Positions 50,302 to 59,886 of a stretch of 64,000 bases of DNA are shown in pieces. Source of the stretch: Euryarchaeota archaeon UBA242 (lineage in GTDB: Archaea > Thermoplasmatota > Poseidoniia > Poseidoniales > Poseidoniaceae); the NCBI GenBank assembly GCA_002499015.1, contig DAJY01000098.1, positions 6,424 to 70,423 on the forward strand, in the 5' to 3' direction. Every line of letters begins with the position of its first letter. Position 1 is the first letter of the stretch. Below the pieces are notes generated by a model. That model was not told where the DNA came from, did no database searches, and saw nothing but the letters and a program-made list of their open reading frames with translations. Made by a program: the position numbers and the translations under genes.

Positions 50302-52394
50302 TAGAACTCACCCCCCATCAGATTCCATGCGGTCAATTGGGCTCTTGCAGATTGAGTTAATGTGAACAGTCGGCTTTTTCCAACTTTACGAGCGTTTAGA
50401 ACTCCGCCCTTATGTAAGCGATTACTTATTTGAGACAGTCTAGCTCTTTTTATGTTTAATTCTTGTAATAGTTCTTGGTCTGATGGAGAATATTTTCTTT
50501 CATTAGCGGTTGCAACAACAACTGCCTCATGAGGTGATAAATTAGATAATACGCTCGTGTTTAATGGATGGTCGATTCTTTCTCCCATCTTTGGTTGCCT
50601 CAAACTCGTAAGTGCATCTATCAATCTTCTTCGATCAATCGTGCCATCTTGCTTTTGTGGTGCTAGCAAAGCGGTTTGAAGTGCATTGACTAGATTTGAG
50701 AATGTTTTCATGTCACCTTTTGACACAAATTCAGAATTTGATACCGAGTGTTCCGTATCTTGGTAATTACTTTCATCGCTATAATAACTGTTTTCGGCTT
50801 CTATTGGACCATCAACATCGTCATCCATGTAACCTGTTTCGTCATGCAGCATCGCAGTACCATCTCCTTCCAATCCTTCATCGCTTGATTCATCGATTAG
50901 GTTAGAATCTTTGGCCACCCACAATTCTGCCCCTTTTACAACTGCTGATTGTTCATAATCATCCGGGTTTTGAGGGTATTTGTCTGGCGCCTCTCTCATT
51001 CTTCTGACCAATGAGCCAAACATTCCTGTCATTTCAACTGGTATTGGCTTAGTAGTTTCATTGTTGATTTCATCACTATCATAAACATCAAATGGTGTTT
51101 CCTTTAGAGGGGCGTCGTTATCCTTTGAACTGCCTAAATCATCTAAATCTAAATCAAATCCAGAAAGTGAACCGCCTGGACCATGTATTTCTTGGAAATT
51201 ATCATCTTGCGTTGTTTCTGAGTTCAGTTCATCGTTTTGGGGTCTAGATTGCCAAGGAGTGGAAGCATCCATGACCTCTACGCCGGCATCTTCTGAAGGA
51301 TCTATTGATTTTTCAATCGATTCGATGTATTCCTCTCCTAGTTCACCTATTAATCTACCAAAAATATCAGGTTGGTCATTATCTGCCGCAGAGGCGTCTA
51401 ATTTGGCATCATCACTATTTCCCTCAATACTCGGCTCTGGCATCAAATCATTGGCAGATAAGTCACGCATAGAGGTGAAAATGCCTGTTGTAGATGCTTC
51501 TGGTTGTTGTGTAGGGAGTATTGCACTAGTATCGAATCCCTTTCTGTCACGTGAAATGTGATTTATATTATCTTGAGCCACTTGGTTTTGAGTCATCCGG
51601 TTGTTGTCTACTGCGTCCCTCATCACCCTGACAATCGAGGCAGGAAGGCCGTCGGTCATGGATAATAGGTGCTCAGCATCCTCTTTTGGAAATGAGTACT
51701 GAGTACTACAAGCCGAACGTATTCTCAGATTTACCATTTCTTGAATAGACTCAACACTTAGTGGATTCAGCGTGTTCACCATGTCAAATCTATTCAATAC
51801 CGCTTCTGGTAAATGCGCTTTTTGTTTATGATCCAACACCACCACCATCAAAACCTGTAATCGTTCAATAACAGGTAAAGTATCTCTTAGTGCCACATTT
51901 AGAACTGCGGAATCAACCGTGGGTACATCGATTACCACCAGTGGCAGTTTACCAGTGAAGGATTTACTAGTTTCAACCATTTCCGAAACAATCGCCGAAT
52001 AATGTGAAGGAATATTCGGGCCAACTAGCCCCAAATATAATGATTCCAACAGACTTTTAGCGGGAGCAGATGCATGAATATGGTCTAAGTGTAGCGAAAG
52101 TGGTGCCTCCTTTCCTAAGCATCTCAACAATGAAGTACGGCCAGAACCGACACTACCAACCATCAAAATACGCCTAGTTGAACAGAAATGGATGTGTTGG
52201 GCTAGACTATCAAATACTTCATTACGCCCTACTAAGAGGCTTTTTTGGCCTTCTTCTAGGGGTGATGTAGAAAATGGATTGTGGAATAAGAGAGGGAGTT
52301 CTATCTCTTTACCTTCTATCCGCATACTCCGAGCAATTCGAAGTGGGTATTTATTGTTTGACCTAATCAATAGGCCCCGCAGACGTGTTAACAC
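50301..52394 (-). CDS. Orc/Cdc6-like AAA+ protein with altered Walker motifs and C-terminal winged helix
   Basis: A 697-residue protein. The N-terminal AAA+ region resembles Orc1/Cdc6-type ATPases (LLVGRNEVFDSLAQHI, ILMVGSVGSGRTSLLRCL, LPLVVIDVPTVD, AVLNRFDMVNTLNPLS and GLPASIVRVMRDAVD). Walker A is GSVGSGRT (80-87), with Arg in place of the catalytic Lys, and the Walker B Asp is followed by Val-Pro instead of Glu, so hydrolysis may be lost. An acidic disordered linker of about 300 residues leads to a winged helix (about 615-697: SPSDQELLQELNIKRARLSQ then KGGVLNARKVGKSRLFTLT). The start codon used is GTG 52394, in a GTGTTAACAC palindrome; ATG 52325 is an alternative. It heads a coupled operon. 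Confidence 0.78.
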   Translation of the reverse strand: MLTRLRGLLIRSNNKYPLRIARSMRIEGKEIELPLLFHNPFSTSPLEEGQKSLLVGRNEVFDSLAQHIHFCSTRRILMVGSVGSGRTSLLRCLGKEAPLSLHLDHIHASAPAKSLLESLYLGLVGPNIPSHYSAIVSEMVETSKSFTGKLPLVVIDVPTVDSAVLNVALRDTLPVIERLQVLMVVVLDHKQKAHLPEAVLNRFDMVNTLNPLSVESIQEMVNLRIRSACSTQYSFPKEDAEHLLSMTDGLPASIVRVMRDAVDNNRMTQNQVAQDNINHISRDRKGFDTSAILPTQQPEASTTGIFTSMRDLSANDLMPEPSIEGNSDDAKLDASAADNDQPDIFGRLIGELGEEYIESIEKSIDPSEDAGVEVMDASTPWQSRPQNDELNSETTQDDNFQEIHGPGGSLSGFDLDLDDLGSSKDNDAPLKETPFDVYDSDEINNETTKPIPVEMTGMFGSLVRRMREAPDKYPQNPDDYEQSAVVKGAELWVAKDSNLIDESSDEGLEGDGTAMLHDETGYMDDDVDGPIEAENSYYSDESNYQDTEHSVSNSEFVSKGDMKTFSNLVNALQTALLAPQKQDGTIDRRRLIDALTSLRQPKMGERIDHPLNTSVLSNLSPHEAVVVATANERKYSPSDQELLQELNIKRARLSQISNRLHKGGVLNARKVGKSRLFTLTQSARAQLTAWNLMGGEF

Positions 52395-52444
52395 ATGTTA
52401 ATCAAATCACCATAGCACTAATTTGAGGTCTTTACAGGAGTAAA

Positions 52445-52497
52445 TAACGCAACTCTAACGCATGACTAACGCGTTAGGTGAAGCGTTAAACGCGTTA
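52445..52497. repeat. Array of six TAACGC/GCGTTA hexamers
   Basis: Three direct TAACGC copies start at 52445, 52456 and 52467, exactly 11 bp apart. Three inverted GCGTTA copies start at 52471, 52483 and 52492. The central pair makes the 12-bp palindrome CTAACGCGTTAG (52466-52477). The array lies in the 204-bp gap between the AAA+ operon and HMG-CoA reductase and looks like a binding-site cluster for one protein on one face of the helix. It may be an operator for both genes. Confidence 0.7.
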
Positions 52498-52598
52498 ATC
52501 GATAGCATATCTGATAAATACGAAAACAACACATCCAGGTCTAATCAAGCGATGTCTTGATGTGATTGAGATTAGTGGCTCAGCACAGAGGAAGCGAT

Positions 52599-53897
52599 AT
52601 GTCTGTTGAAAATAGTCGCCTCAGTGGTTTTTTCCGGCTATCTGTTACCGAGCGTAGGCAAATTGTAGCCGAAGCAGCAGGTCTCAGCCAACAACAAATC
52701 GATGCACTGGCAGCCCATGGCGAGTTATCTGAAGATGCTGCCAACAATATGATCGAGAATGTGATTGGAACTATGTCCTTGCCCGTCGGAGTGGCAACAA
52801 ACTTTGTTATCGATGGAAAACACTACCTAATACCATTCTGTTTAGAGGAATCTAGTGTTGTTGCTGCAGCATCCAATATGGCTAAGCGTTGCCTTTCTAG
52901 AGGTGGTTTCCGCACAAAAAATGACGGCCCAATGATGATTGGTCAATTACAGATTCTAGATTTAACCGATATTCCAGCAGCGATTTCAATTCTTGAAGAT
53001 TCCAAAGATGAATTGATGAAAATATGTAACGACAGGCCGAGTACTATGATCAAACTAGGTGGTGGATGCAAAGAAATCGAATTGAGAGTGATCGAAAGCC
53101 TATCTGGACCAATGCTAATATTGCACATTTTAGTTGATACAAGGGATGCTATGGGCGCAAATGCAGTCAATACAATGGCCGAACTTATTGCCCCAGAAGT
53201 TGAAAGGCTAACCGGTGGAAGAGTCCACTTGAAGATACTATCCAACCTTGCAGCACATCGTTTAGCAAGAGTTGAGGCTACCTTTACTGCTGAAGATTTA
53301 TCAGATGATGGAACTCGAGAAAATGGATTACAGATCATTACAGGTATATTGGAAGCATATCATTTCGCCATTGCAGACCCATTTAGGGCAGTCACACATA
53401 ACAAAGGAGTGATGAATGCCATCAGTAGTGTTTCTGTAGCCTGTGGACAAGATTGGAGAGCAATAGAGGCGGGATGCCATGCTTGGGCATCACATCGATC
53501 AGGAATCTACTCATCGATGACACAATGGGTACAAGATGAGAATGGTGACCTTGTGGGCTCTATTGAGACCCCAATGGCCGTAGGGATTGTCGGGGGAGCG
53601 ATTAAGGTGCACCCTGTCGCTAGGGCTAATTTGGCGATCCTCGGTGTTGATTCCGCTCAAGAATTAGCAGGTGTCATCGCAGCATCTGGATTGGCACAGA
53701 ACTTAGGAGCTCTAAGAGCACTATCAACCAGCGGAATTCAATCTGGCCATATGAAACTACATTCTCGCAATATGGCGGTTAGCGCAGGCGCTTTAGATGA
53801 CGAAGTCGGAATCATCTCACAGCGATTACAGGCTTTCAATGGCCCTAAAACTCAAACTAAAGTCCAAGAGTTACTTGAACAACTAAGAAATGAATAA
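52599..53897 (+). CDS. mvaA: Class II HMG-CoA reductase
   Basis: HMG-CoA reductase, about 432 residues, which makes mevalonate for archaeal isoprenoid lipids. The protein is of the short class II form. MIENVIGTMSLPVGVATNF contains the catalytic Glu region. DTRDAMGANAVNTMAE, FAIADPFRAVTHNKGVMNAI and ACGQDWRAIEAGCHAW follow. The C-terminal SGHMKLHSRNMAVSAGA carries the catalytic His. Most archaea have class I, so this is an enzyme of the bacterial type, as known for Archaeoglobus and some Thermoplasmatota relatives. ATG 52599 has GAGG 7 bases upstream; a TTG at 52566 is less likely. Confidence 0.93.
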   Translation: MSVENSRLSGFFRLSVTERRQIVAEAAGLSQQQIDALAAHGELSEDAANNMIENVIGTMSLPVGVATNFVIDGKHYLIPFCLEESSVVAAASNMAKRCLSRGGFRTKNDGPMMIGQLQILDLTDIPAAISILEDSKDELMKICNDRPSTMIKLGGGCKEIELRVIESLSGPMLILHILVDTRDAMGANAVNTMAELIAPEVERLTGGRVHLKILSNLAAHRLARVEATFTAEDLSDDGTRENGLQIITGILEAYHFAIADPFRAVTHNKGVMNAISSVSVACGQDWRAIEAGCHAWASHRSGIYSSMTQWVQDENGDLVGSIETPMAVGIVGGAIKVHPVARANLAILGVDSAQELAGVIAASGLAQNLGALRALSTSGIQSGHMKLHSRNMAVSAGALDDEVGIISQRLQAFNGPKTQTKVQELLEQLRNE

Positions 53898-53899
53898 TT

Positions 53900-54514
53900 T
53901 CATTCTTCTGCTTGTTCTAAAATGGGTAGAGTTGATTGTACAGTTAAGTCAATGTCTTCTTCTTCCAGCAGTGTTTCAGCACCGACCATCCCATCTAGCA
54001 TGCCAGATGATTGAACCTGCTCCCTAAACCATGCCTTGACCTTCTTTCTTTCAGTAAATGGGCAACCAAATGTTTCCGAAAATCTTCGAGTGGTAATCAA
54101 TCTACGGGTATTTCCATCTTTTCTCCGGTCAACCATTCCCAATTGCGCTAGTTCTCGGACGTAATCATATGCTTTTTGCCCCAACAACTCAACTAATCTA
54201 GATTGGGCCATAGGTTGATGGTATGCGATTAGAGCAGCGGCCTTGAGTAATTTTTGAGGAATTTCTGTTCTTGCTTCTTTAGGTAGATGATCTGCAATTT
54301 GTGGTTTGACTTCAATAGCCCAGCGGTCACCGATTTCTGCTATTTGTAGAGCGCCACCTCTGCGACGTTTCAAGGTGGCTCTAAGTGAATTAAGAGAATC
54401 TATCATCTCTTCGGCATCATACCCTAATGATTCCGATAATTCTGAAATCGCCATTGAACGACCTGCTCCGAACAATGTTGCTTCAAGTAATGATTCCAAT
54501 GGTAATTCGCTCAT
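53900..54514 (-). CDS. scpB: Segregation and condensation protein ScpB
   Basis: A 204-residue ScpB, the winged-helix kite subunit of the SMC-ScpAB complex that compacts and segregates chromosomes. Family pattern: LLEATLFGAGRSMAISELSE at the start, RGGALQIAEIGDRWAIEVKP, KLLKAAALIAYHQPMAQSRL and YVRELAQLGMVDRRKDGNTR, with ITTRRFSETFG after it. An acidic tail closes it. AAGGAG precedes the ATG by 8 bases. It follows scpA by 12 bp and converges with HMG-CoA reductase across 2 bp. Confidence 0.92.
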   Translation of the reverse strand: MSELPLESLLEATLFGAGRSMAISELSESLGYDAEEMIDSLNSLRATLKRRRGGALQIAEIGDRWAIEVKPQIADHLPKEARTEIPQKLLKAAALIAYHQPMAQSRLVELLGQKAYDYVRELAQLGMVDRRKDGNTRRLITTRRFSETFGCPFTERKKVKAWFREQVQSSGMLDGMVGAETLLEEEDIDLTVQSTLPILEQAEE

Positions 54515-54526
54515 GTAAATAACTCC

Positions 54527-55795
54527 TTACTCCACTAACCACTCATGGTTACCCAATGAGTCCTCAATATTATTTGAATCATTTTTATTTGACTCTACCG
54601 CGTTTTCTTGATTGATAATATGTTGCACTTGCTCTGGAACCAATACAATTTCAACGGCCTCTTCTGTTTGTAATAATTCTGTCGCCTTTTTCAACGACCT
54701 TTCTTCCTTCAGTTTCATTTTTTTAGCCCTATCCACTAAGTTGTCAGCGTGGCGTTGCGAACCTGTAACTTGTTCTTGGATACGAATAGATTCTTGTTCC
54801 TGCTCCGATTTTATCATTTCAATAATCTCAGCAAAGTTATTATTTGGTCTTAGATCTTCAAGATATATCACCCCATCTGGAACAGTATCTTGGTAAATGC
54901 TAGCAATTCCACGGTGTGTTAGGAATAAACCTGCAATAAAAGAAGAGACCTTTGCTTCATCTTGATACCCTTCTGGCACTGAACCATATGTTTGCTCCAG
55001 GATTAGTTTCAATTCCTCCATAACATCAGCAACTGGAACATTATTGGAGCCTGCTTTGAGACATGTTTGTCTCAATGCTCTCCAACAGCGCTCGATATCA
55101 CCTTCTAGGTCTTCATTGTGCATTCTGCCACCGATATCGGATAAGTATTCAGATAATTCTTTTTCGTGAGCAATTCGATTGATTTCTCTTAATTTCAATT
55201 CTTCTGCATCATCTGCTGCATCCTTGAATGCCGATAACAATTCACCAAGAGTAACTGGTCGTCCTTCCGCCCTACGAACTCTCTCGTCAAATAATGAAGG
55301 TAAAACAGAGTCTGCACCACCTTCAAGGACTGCATTGGTAAAGAAAAATGCTTCATCATCGTATTCTGCTTCCCAGCCGAATTCCATTTCATCATCCCAA
55401 TCATCTTCTTCATCAGCGCGTTGAACTCTTTCAAACAATGTTGCTGCTTGGTGATTCAAAACTTCCCACGAAAGACGGATTAATCGGCCACAGGCGGGTA
55501 AATCTAATCCGGATGCTTGCGATTTTACTCTTTCAGTAAATACTTTCAGGAATGCCGATAAATCGATATTCCAGGCATCTAGTCCCTCTTCTCTAACCAA
55601 TGATAGAACTAACGCTACAGAACGATCGAAAGGATCTTCGAGGCTTTGATGTTCGGCTTCTTCTGTTTTTGCAATATCAATAATACGGTCACTAAAAGAT
55701 CGAGCTTCACTACTTTCTTCACCTGACTCCAGTAATTGGTCGATGATATCCTGCCTGAGGAACCATTTATCCAAAACAGCCTGATGTTCCACCAT
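54527..55795 (-). CDS. scpA: Segregation and condensation protein ScpA
   Basis: A kleisin subunit of about 422 residues that bridges the SMC heads. The N-terminal half is typical ScpA: DPFDRSVALVLSLVREEGLD, AWNIDLSAFLKVFTERV and then the helical GRLIRLSWEVLNHQAATLF. It is longer than the usual 250 residues because of an acidic insertion (DEEDDWDDEMEFGWEAEYDD, about 130-150) and a charged C-terminal extension. The winged-helix end is recognisable as KVSSFIAGLFLTHRGIASIY. ATG 55795 has GGAG 8 bases upstream and lies just past the smc stop, so the pair is coupled; the GTG at 55804 is part of that site. Confidence 0.88.
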   Translation of the reverse strand: MVEHQAVLDKWFLRQDIIDQLLESGEESSEARSFSDRIIDIAKTEEAEHQSLEDPFDRSVALVLSLVREEGLDAWNIDLSAFLKVFTERVKSQASGLDLPACGRLIRLSWEVLNHQAATLFERVQRADEEDDWDDEMEFGWEAEYDDEAFFFTNAVLEGGADSVLPSLFDERVRRAEGRPVTLGELLSAFKDAADDAEELKLREINRIAHEKELSEYLSDIGGRMHNEDLEGDIERCWRALRQTCLKAGSNNVPVADVMEELKLILEQTYGSVPEGYQDEAKVSSFIAGLFLTHRGIASIYQDTVPDGVIYLEDLRPNNNFAEIIEMIKSEQEQESIRIQEQVTGSQRHADNLVDRAKKMKLKEERSLKKATELLQTEEAVEIVLVPEQVQHIINQENAVESNKNDSNNIEDSLGNHEWLVE

Positions 55796-55800
55796 TATTC

Positions 55801-58800
55801 TCACTCCAAGGTTTCCTCTTCGCCAACAACTTGTGTTTGCTCAACTTCAGCCTCGCCATCTTCTTCTGCCAATATTGCCTTAGCGATTTCTACTCTCTCT
55901 TCAATATCTTCAGTCATATCGGCAGTGCGTTCACTCAAAGATGCAAGAGTGCTTGATTCTCCATCGCTTTGTAATAAATTATCATTTAAAAATGACAATA
56001 TACCTCCTAGTGAACTAGGAGCTTCCAATGAATCAGGTACTAATGGCATCTCGAACAAGGCCGCCGCTGCTTCATCGATACGTGATTGGTTTTGTTCGGA
56101 TGCTTCATTCGCTTCTTTCCAAGCTCTAGCCCCTAATTCCAATGCTCTTTCCTTATCGAAATCAACAATACGACGACTACATCCATCGCCACCGTGTGTA
56201 ATTCCGATGTGATGGTCGGCTAAGCGCAATGATACCTTGCGCAGCGTTACCATGATGAATTGAGCTCTCTTTGAACGTTCACTGCACATCTTAGCAATTC
56301 TTTCAGCATTATACCCGTCAAGATTTTGGTCAACTTCATCGAAGTAGTAGAATGGACTAGGGTCATAATCCTGTATTGCGAAAATCAAGGCAAGTGCTGC
56401 CATTGATTGTTCGCCACCAGATAGTTGATGACGTGTCACCTTAGCAGATTTTCCACGTGGTTGTGCCCATAACTCTAGGCCACCTTTGAATGGTTCTTTT
56501 GGATTCTCAAGGAATAATTCACCACGACCTCCATCGCTTAGAGCATTGTATGCAACCTTGAAATTCTCATTTACCTTCTCGAGGACATTTAACAGGCGTT
56601 CCTTTCTTTGCGATTCTAATTGCTCTGTGACATCCAATAAATGCTTCCTGCGGCTCTGTAATGTTTTGAAATCATCTCTCATTTCGTCAAGTCTTTCTTG
56701 ACAATGATCGAATTGTTCAATCGCAAGCATATTGACCGGTCCATATCCATCAAGTTGACGCTCAAGTCCTCTAACTTTCTTTTCTGCATCCCCAACGCTA
56801 GGTAGGGTGACATCAATTTGTGCTGGTTCAATATCTGAATCTGACATTTCAGACAATAATTCATCCAGTGTTTCTTGCTTTAGTGTCAATGAACGACCTA
56901 TCTCTTCGGCCATTTGGGTACGAGAAGTTGCATCATTTGCTCTTTGAGTCAAATCTGCTCTTAGTGAAGCCCTTTCCTCAACTAATTGAACCCGCTCATT
57001 TTCTAATCCTTGATTTTCTTCAAGGAATTCTGAACGCTCAATTTCCTTGGCTGCGAGTTCTATAGAATCAGTTGCTATGGCTGCTTGCATCAAGTCTATC
57101 TTTTCACTACGAGATACAATCGAAATCTTGATAGTAGAAATCCTCCCATCAAATTCGACAACTCTACTAGCGAGTAAATCTCTGTGACCTGAACCGCTAG
57201 CAAGTGCATCTTGAGCCCTATTCCTCAATCCTTGTGCCTCTAATCGCTTGACTTCCGCCTTGTGTAATCTTTCCTTGAGATGTGCCGGGCTGGCATTTTC
57301 TAGACTTGCTTGTTCTACAGTTCTATCACTTTCAGATTGCTCAAATTGTTTTTGTGCAACATCTAATGCAGCGAGTGTTTGACTCGCTTGGCTTTGCAAA
57401 GTACTTAATTTCCTTTCGATATCGGCAACTGCCCCCAAAGACTTGTTGTGAGTGGTCCTAGATTGTTTTAGTTCAGCGCGCCATTCTTGTTGCTTTGAAG
57501 CATGCTCTCCATCGGTGAGTATATTGATTTTCGCTCTTACTTCTGATTGTACCCTCCTAGCATCTACAAGTGCCCCGTTTACCGTTTCTGACATCAATCT
57601 TAGTCGTTCTACTTCCGCCGTTAGTGACTCTAATTCGTTTGCACCTTGCACTCTGCCTCCGAATGAAACTGACATATTTCTCTTAGAACCGCCGATCATT
57701 GCACCGCCTGTTTCGGTAACATCGCCGCGCAGTGTTACTAATCTCACACCGCCCATATTTGCTCGGGCAGTTGACATTGAATCTACGATTAGAGTGTTCC
57801 TCAAAGCGAAGCGAACTGCGATATCGATTCTAGAGTCATAATCAAGTAATTCGTATGCAAATCCAACCACACCTGGTTTTCTTGCTACCATCACAGCCTT
57901 ACCGGCCGCCCTAGTATTTGCTAGCCGGTTTAGAGGGAGGAATGTTGCTCTTCCAGCTCTTTTCTCTGAAAGCCACTTGATGGCATTTGCTGCAACTTCA
58001 TCGTTTTCAACAACAACAGAAGTCATTCCACCGCCTATTGCGGCTGATAGTGCATCTTCATGAGAACTGTTTTTTGGAGCACACAATTCGGCGATTGTTC
58101 CGATAATACCGCGTAATTCCCCTCTATCTCTTGCTGCGATTACAGCTGCTGAACCGCCTGCTAGCCCTTTAGCACCTGTCCTGGATTCCATTTCATTTCT
58201 TGCGCTAATCAATTTGCGTTCAGTTTCACGAAGCCGATTCTCAACAAGTTGTGATTCCTCGGATAATTTCGATTCTGCGTTTTGTGATGCGTGTAATTCG
58301 GTTGCGAGTTTCACTCTATCTTTTTCTGGATCTACGCCACCAAATTCTTCGCCCTTTATTTCAAGTTCCTCAAAGGCCATTCGTGCTTCCTCGGCGGCAT
58401 CTTGGGCAGCGACTAATTGCTCTTCGATCACTTCTGCTTGAGCCGCAGTACGGTCAACCTCACTTTGAGCATCCGCCATTGCTTTGCGGCATATCTCAAC
58501 CTTCTCGGTTGCCTTTGAGAGATTACGTGATAATTGGGCTGTTGATTCACCAGATGATTCCAGCAGCGTACTTACATCTGCCTCTTCTTGTTCGGCTTCT
58601 TGGAATGCTATTTTTGCACTTTCTAAATCACTTCTAGCTGAAGAAAGGCTCTCTGCAAACGTAGTTAAGGACTCTTTTGCTTCCTTGAGACTATCAAACA
58701 ACTCTTGTAATTCAAGTTTGTCTTCTACGTCTTTTTCTTCAGCATCCTGTATCAAATCTCCATTGGTGGCAATGGTGACTTGGAGATTCTGAATCTGTTG

Positions 58801-59712
58801 CTGCAGCCCATTGGTATCTCCACCCATTAGAGCATCAATTTCTTTTTGTAAATCACCAATTTTGTCCTCTAAACCAAGGAGGACTTTGCTCCCTTGCCTT
58901 ACTTCTTCTTTAAGGTCATTTGATTCTGCAATATATCTACCCTGTTCGTTGACTTGGTAAGCGATCTCAGATTTTTGTGATGCGTATTTGGCCTGGTATG
59001 AAATAATTCTTGACTCTGTTAGTTCTGTCACTAAATCTCGCACTTTAATCGCAAGGTCTTTCTCTTTCTTCAAATCCTTAAGGCGGCCTTTTTGCTCTTC
59101 TTCAAGCATACCGATTCTTTCAATATATCCTTCAACTTGATCTCTTTGCTTATCTGCCTTTCTTATCTCGTCATCATATGAAGTGACACCGGCAACGCCA
59201 TCTAGCACCTTGCGGCGTTCTTTAGAGGTCATTTTCGCTAGATTCGTCACATCGCCTTGGAGGACGATGTTATATCCATCTGGGCGAGTATTTGCCGCAC
59301 CGAGAAGACGATGGAATGATTTTTGAGTACTCTCAATACCGTCTAGAAGATATTGAGTCACTACATTATTTGCTTTGGTCAAATGAACAGTACGAGATAA
59401 ACGAACTTCTTCTAAATCGATTGGGAGACGGCGGCGCCCGTTGGATAATGTTGGATTGGCAAATACTAATGTGACCGAACATGAACGTGCTGGTTTGTTG
59501 TTTTTCCCGCCATTAAAAATCAAGTCTTTTGAATTCTGAGCCCTAATTACCTTGTTTGAACGAGGCCCTAATACAAATTGTATCGCATCACCGCAATTGG
59601 ATTTACCAGAACCATTCGGCCCGGTAATAGCCGTGAAACCCCTGTCCAAAGGAACTGTTACTTCGCCTTTAAACGATTTAAAATTACAAACTTCAAGTGC
59701 TTTAAGATACAT
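55801..59712 (-). CDS. smc: SMC chromosome-segregation ATPase
   Basis: A 1303-residue SMC protein that folds into a long coiled coil with ATPase head and hinge. Head motifs: FTAITGPNGSGKSNCGDAIQ (Walker A about residues 32-39), the signature HQLSGGEQSMAALAL and Walker B PFYYFDEVDQNLDG. The hinge sits at about 510-670 (LAGGSAAVIAARDRGELRGI and GGAMIGGSKRN). Coiled coils with heptads flank it. After the normal end (SLRLADHHIGITHGG) there is an extra acidic tail of about 130 residues not usual in SMC. GAGGG is 6 bases before the ATG. The operon order smc-scpA-scpB encodes the whole complex. Confidence 0.96.
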   Translation of the reverse strand: MYLKALEVCNFKSFKGEVTVPLDRGFTAITGPNGSGKSNCGDAIQFVLGPRSNKVIRAQNSKDLIFNGGKNNKPARSCSVTLVFANPTLSNGRRRLPIDLEEVRLSRTVHLTKANNVVTQYLLDGIESTQKSFHRLLGAANTRPDGYNIVLQGDVTNLAKMTSKERRKVLDGVAGVTSYDDEIRKADKQRDQVEGYIERIGMLEEEQKGRLKDLKKEKDLAIKVRDLVTELTESRIISYQAKYASQKSEIAYQVNEQGRYIAESNDLKEEVRQGSKVLLGLEDKIGDLQKEIDALMGGDTNGLQQQIQNLQVTIATNGDLIQDAEEKDVEDKLELQELFDSLKEAKESLTTFAESLSSARSDLESAKIAFQEAEQEEADVSTLLESSGESTAQLSRNLSKATEKVEICRKAMADAQSEVDRTAAQAEVIEEQLVAAQDAAEEARMAFEELEIKGEEFGGVDPEKDRVKLATELHASQNAESKLSEESQLVENRLRETERKLISARNEMESRTGAKGLAGGSAAVIAARDRGELRGIIGTIAELCAPKNSSHEDALSAAIGGGMTSVVVENDEVAANAIKWLSEKRAGRATFLPLNRLANTRAAGKAVMVARKPGVVGFAYELLDYDSRIDIAVRFALRNTLIVDSMSTARANMGGVRLVTLRGDVTETGGAMIGGSKRNMSVSFGGRVQGANELESLTAEVERLRLMSETVNGALVDARRVQSEVRAKINILTDGEHASKQQEWRAELKQSRTTHNKSLGAVADIERKLSTLQSQASQTLAALDVAQKQFEQSESDRTVEQASLENASPAHLKERLHKAEVKRLEAQGLRNRAQDALASGSGHRDLLASRVVEFDGRISTIKISIVSRSEKIDLMQAAIATDSIELAAKEIERSEFLEENQGLENERVQLVEERASLRADLTQRANDATSRTQMAEEIGRSLTLKQETLDELLSEMSDSDIEPAQIDVTLPSVGDAEKKVRGLERQLDGYGPVNMLAIEQFDHCQERLDEMRDDFKTLQSRRKHLLDVTEQLESQRKERLLNVLEKVNENFKVAYNALSDGGRGELFLENPKEPFKGGLELWAQPRGKSAKVTRHQLSGGEQSMAALALIFAIQDYDPSPFYYFDEVDQNLDGYNAERIAKMCSERSKRAQFIMVTLRKVSLRLADHHIGITHGGDGCSRRIVDFDKERALELGARAWKEANEASEQNQSRIDEAAAALFEMPLVPDSLEAPSSLGGILSFLNDNLLQSDGESSTLASLSERTADMTEDIEERVEIAKAILAEEDGEAEVEQTQVVGEEETLE

Positions 59713-59837
59713 CCCTATCCCTCATTGTCGAGAATTTCGCCCCGACCTTAATCTCGTCACCCATCGCGACAGGTCTTAAACAATCGCTTTGTAACGGAAC
59801 AGTAGAGCGGTTTTGGATACTAAAGAGAAAAAGCCAG

Positions 59838-59872
59838 ATGCACTTTTTGCATGTACAATAATTAAAATTATT
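59838..59872 (-). terminator. Two short hairpins between membrane-protein gene and smc
   Basis: AATAAT-TAAA-ATTATT (59857-59872) and ATGCA-CTTTT-TGCAT (59838-59852) lie behind the stop of the gene ending at 59887. On the minus strand a CTTTTTC run follows the second hairpin, which fits a terminator. The same AT-rich stretch may carry the smc promoter. Confidence 0.4.
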
Positions 59873-59886
59873 ATTTTCTGAAAGAC

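Noticed and set aside
55195..55434. Second minus-strand frame within scpA
   Set aside because: It overlaps the ScpA frame on the same strand and has no family pattern.
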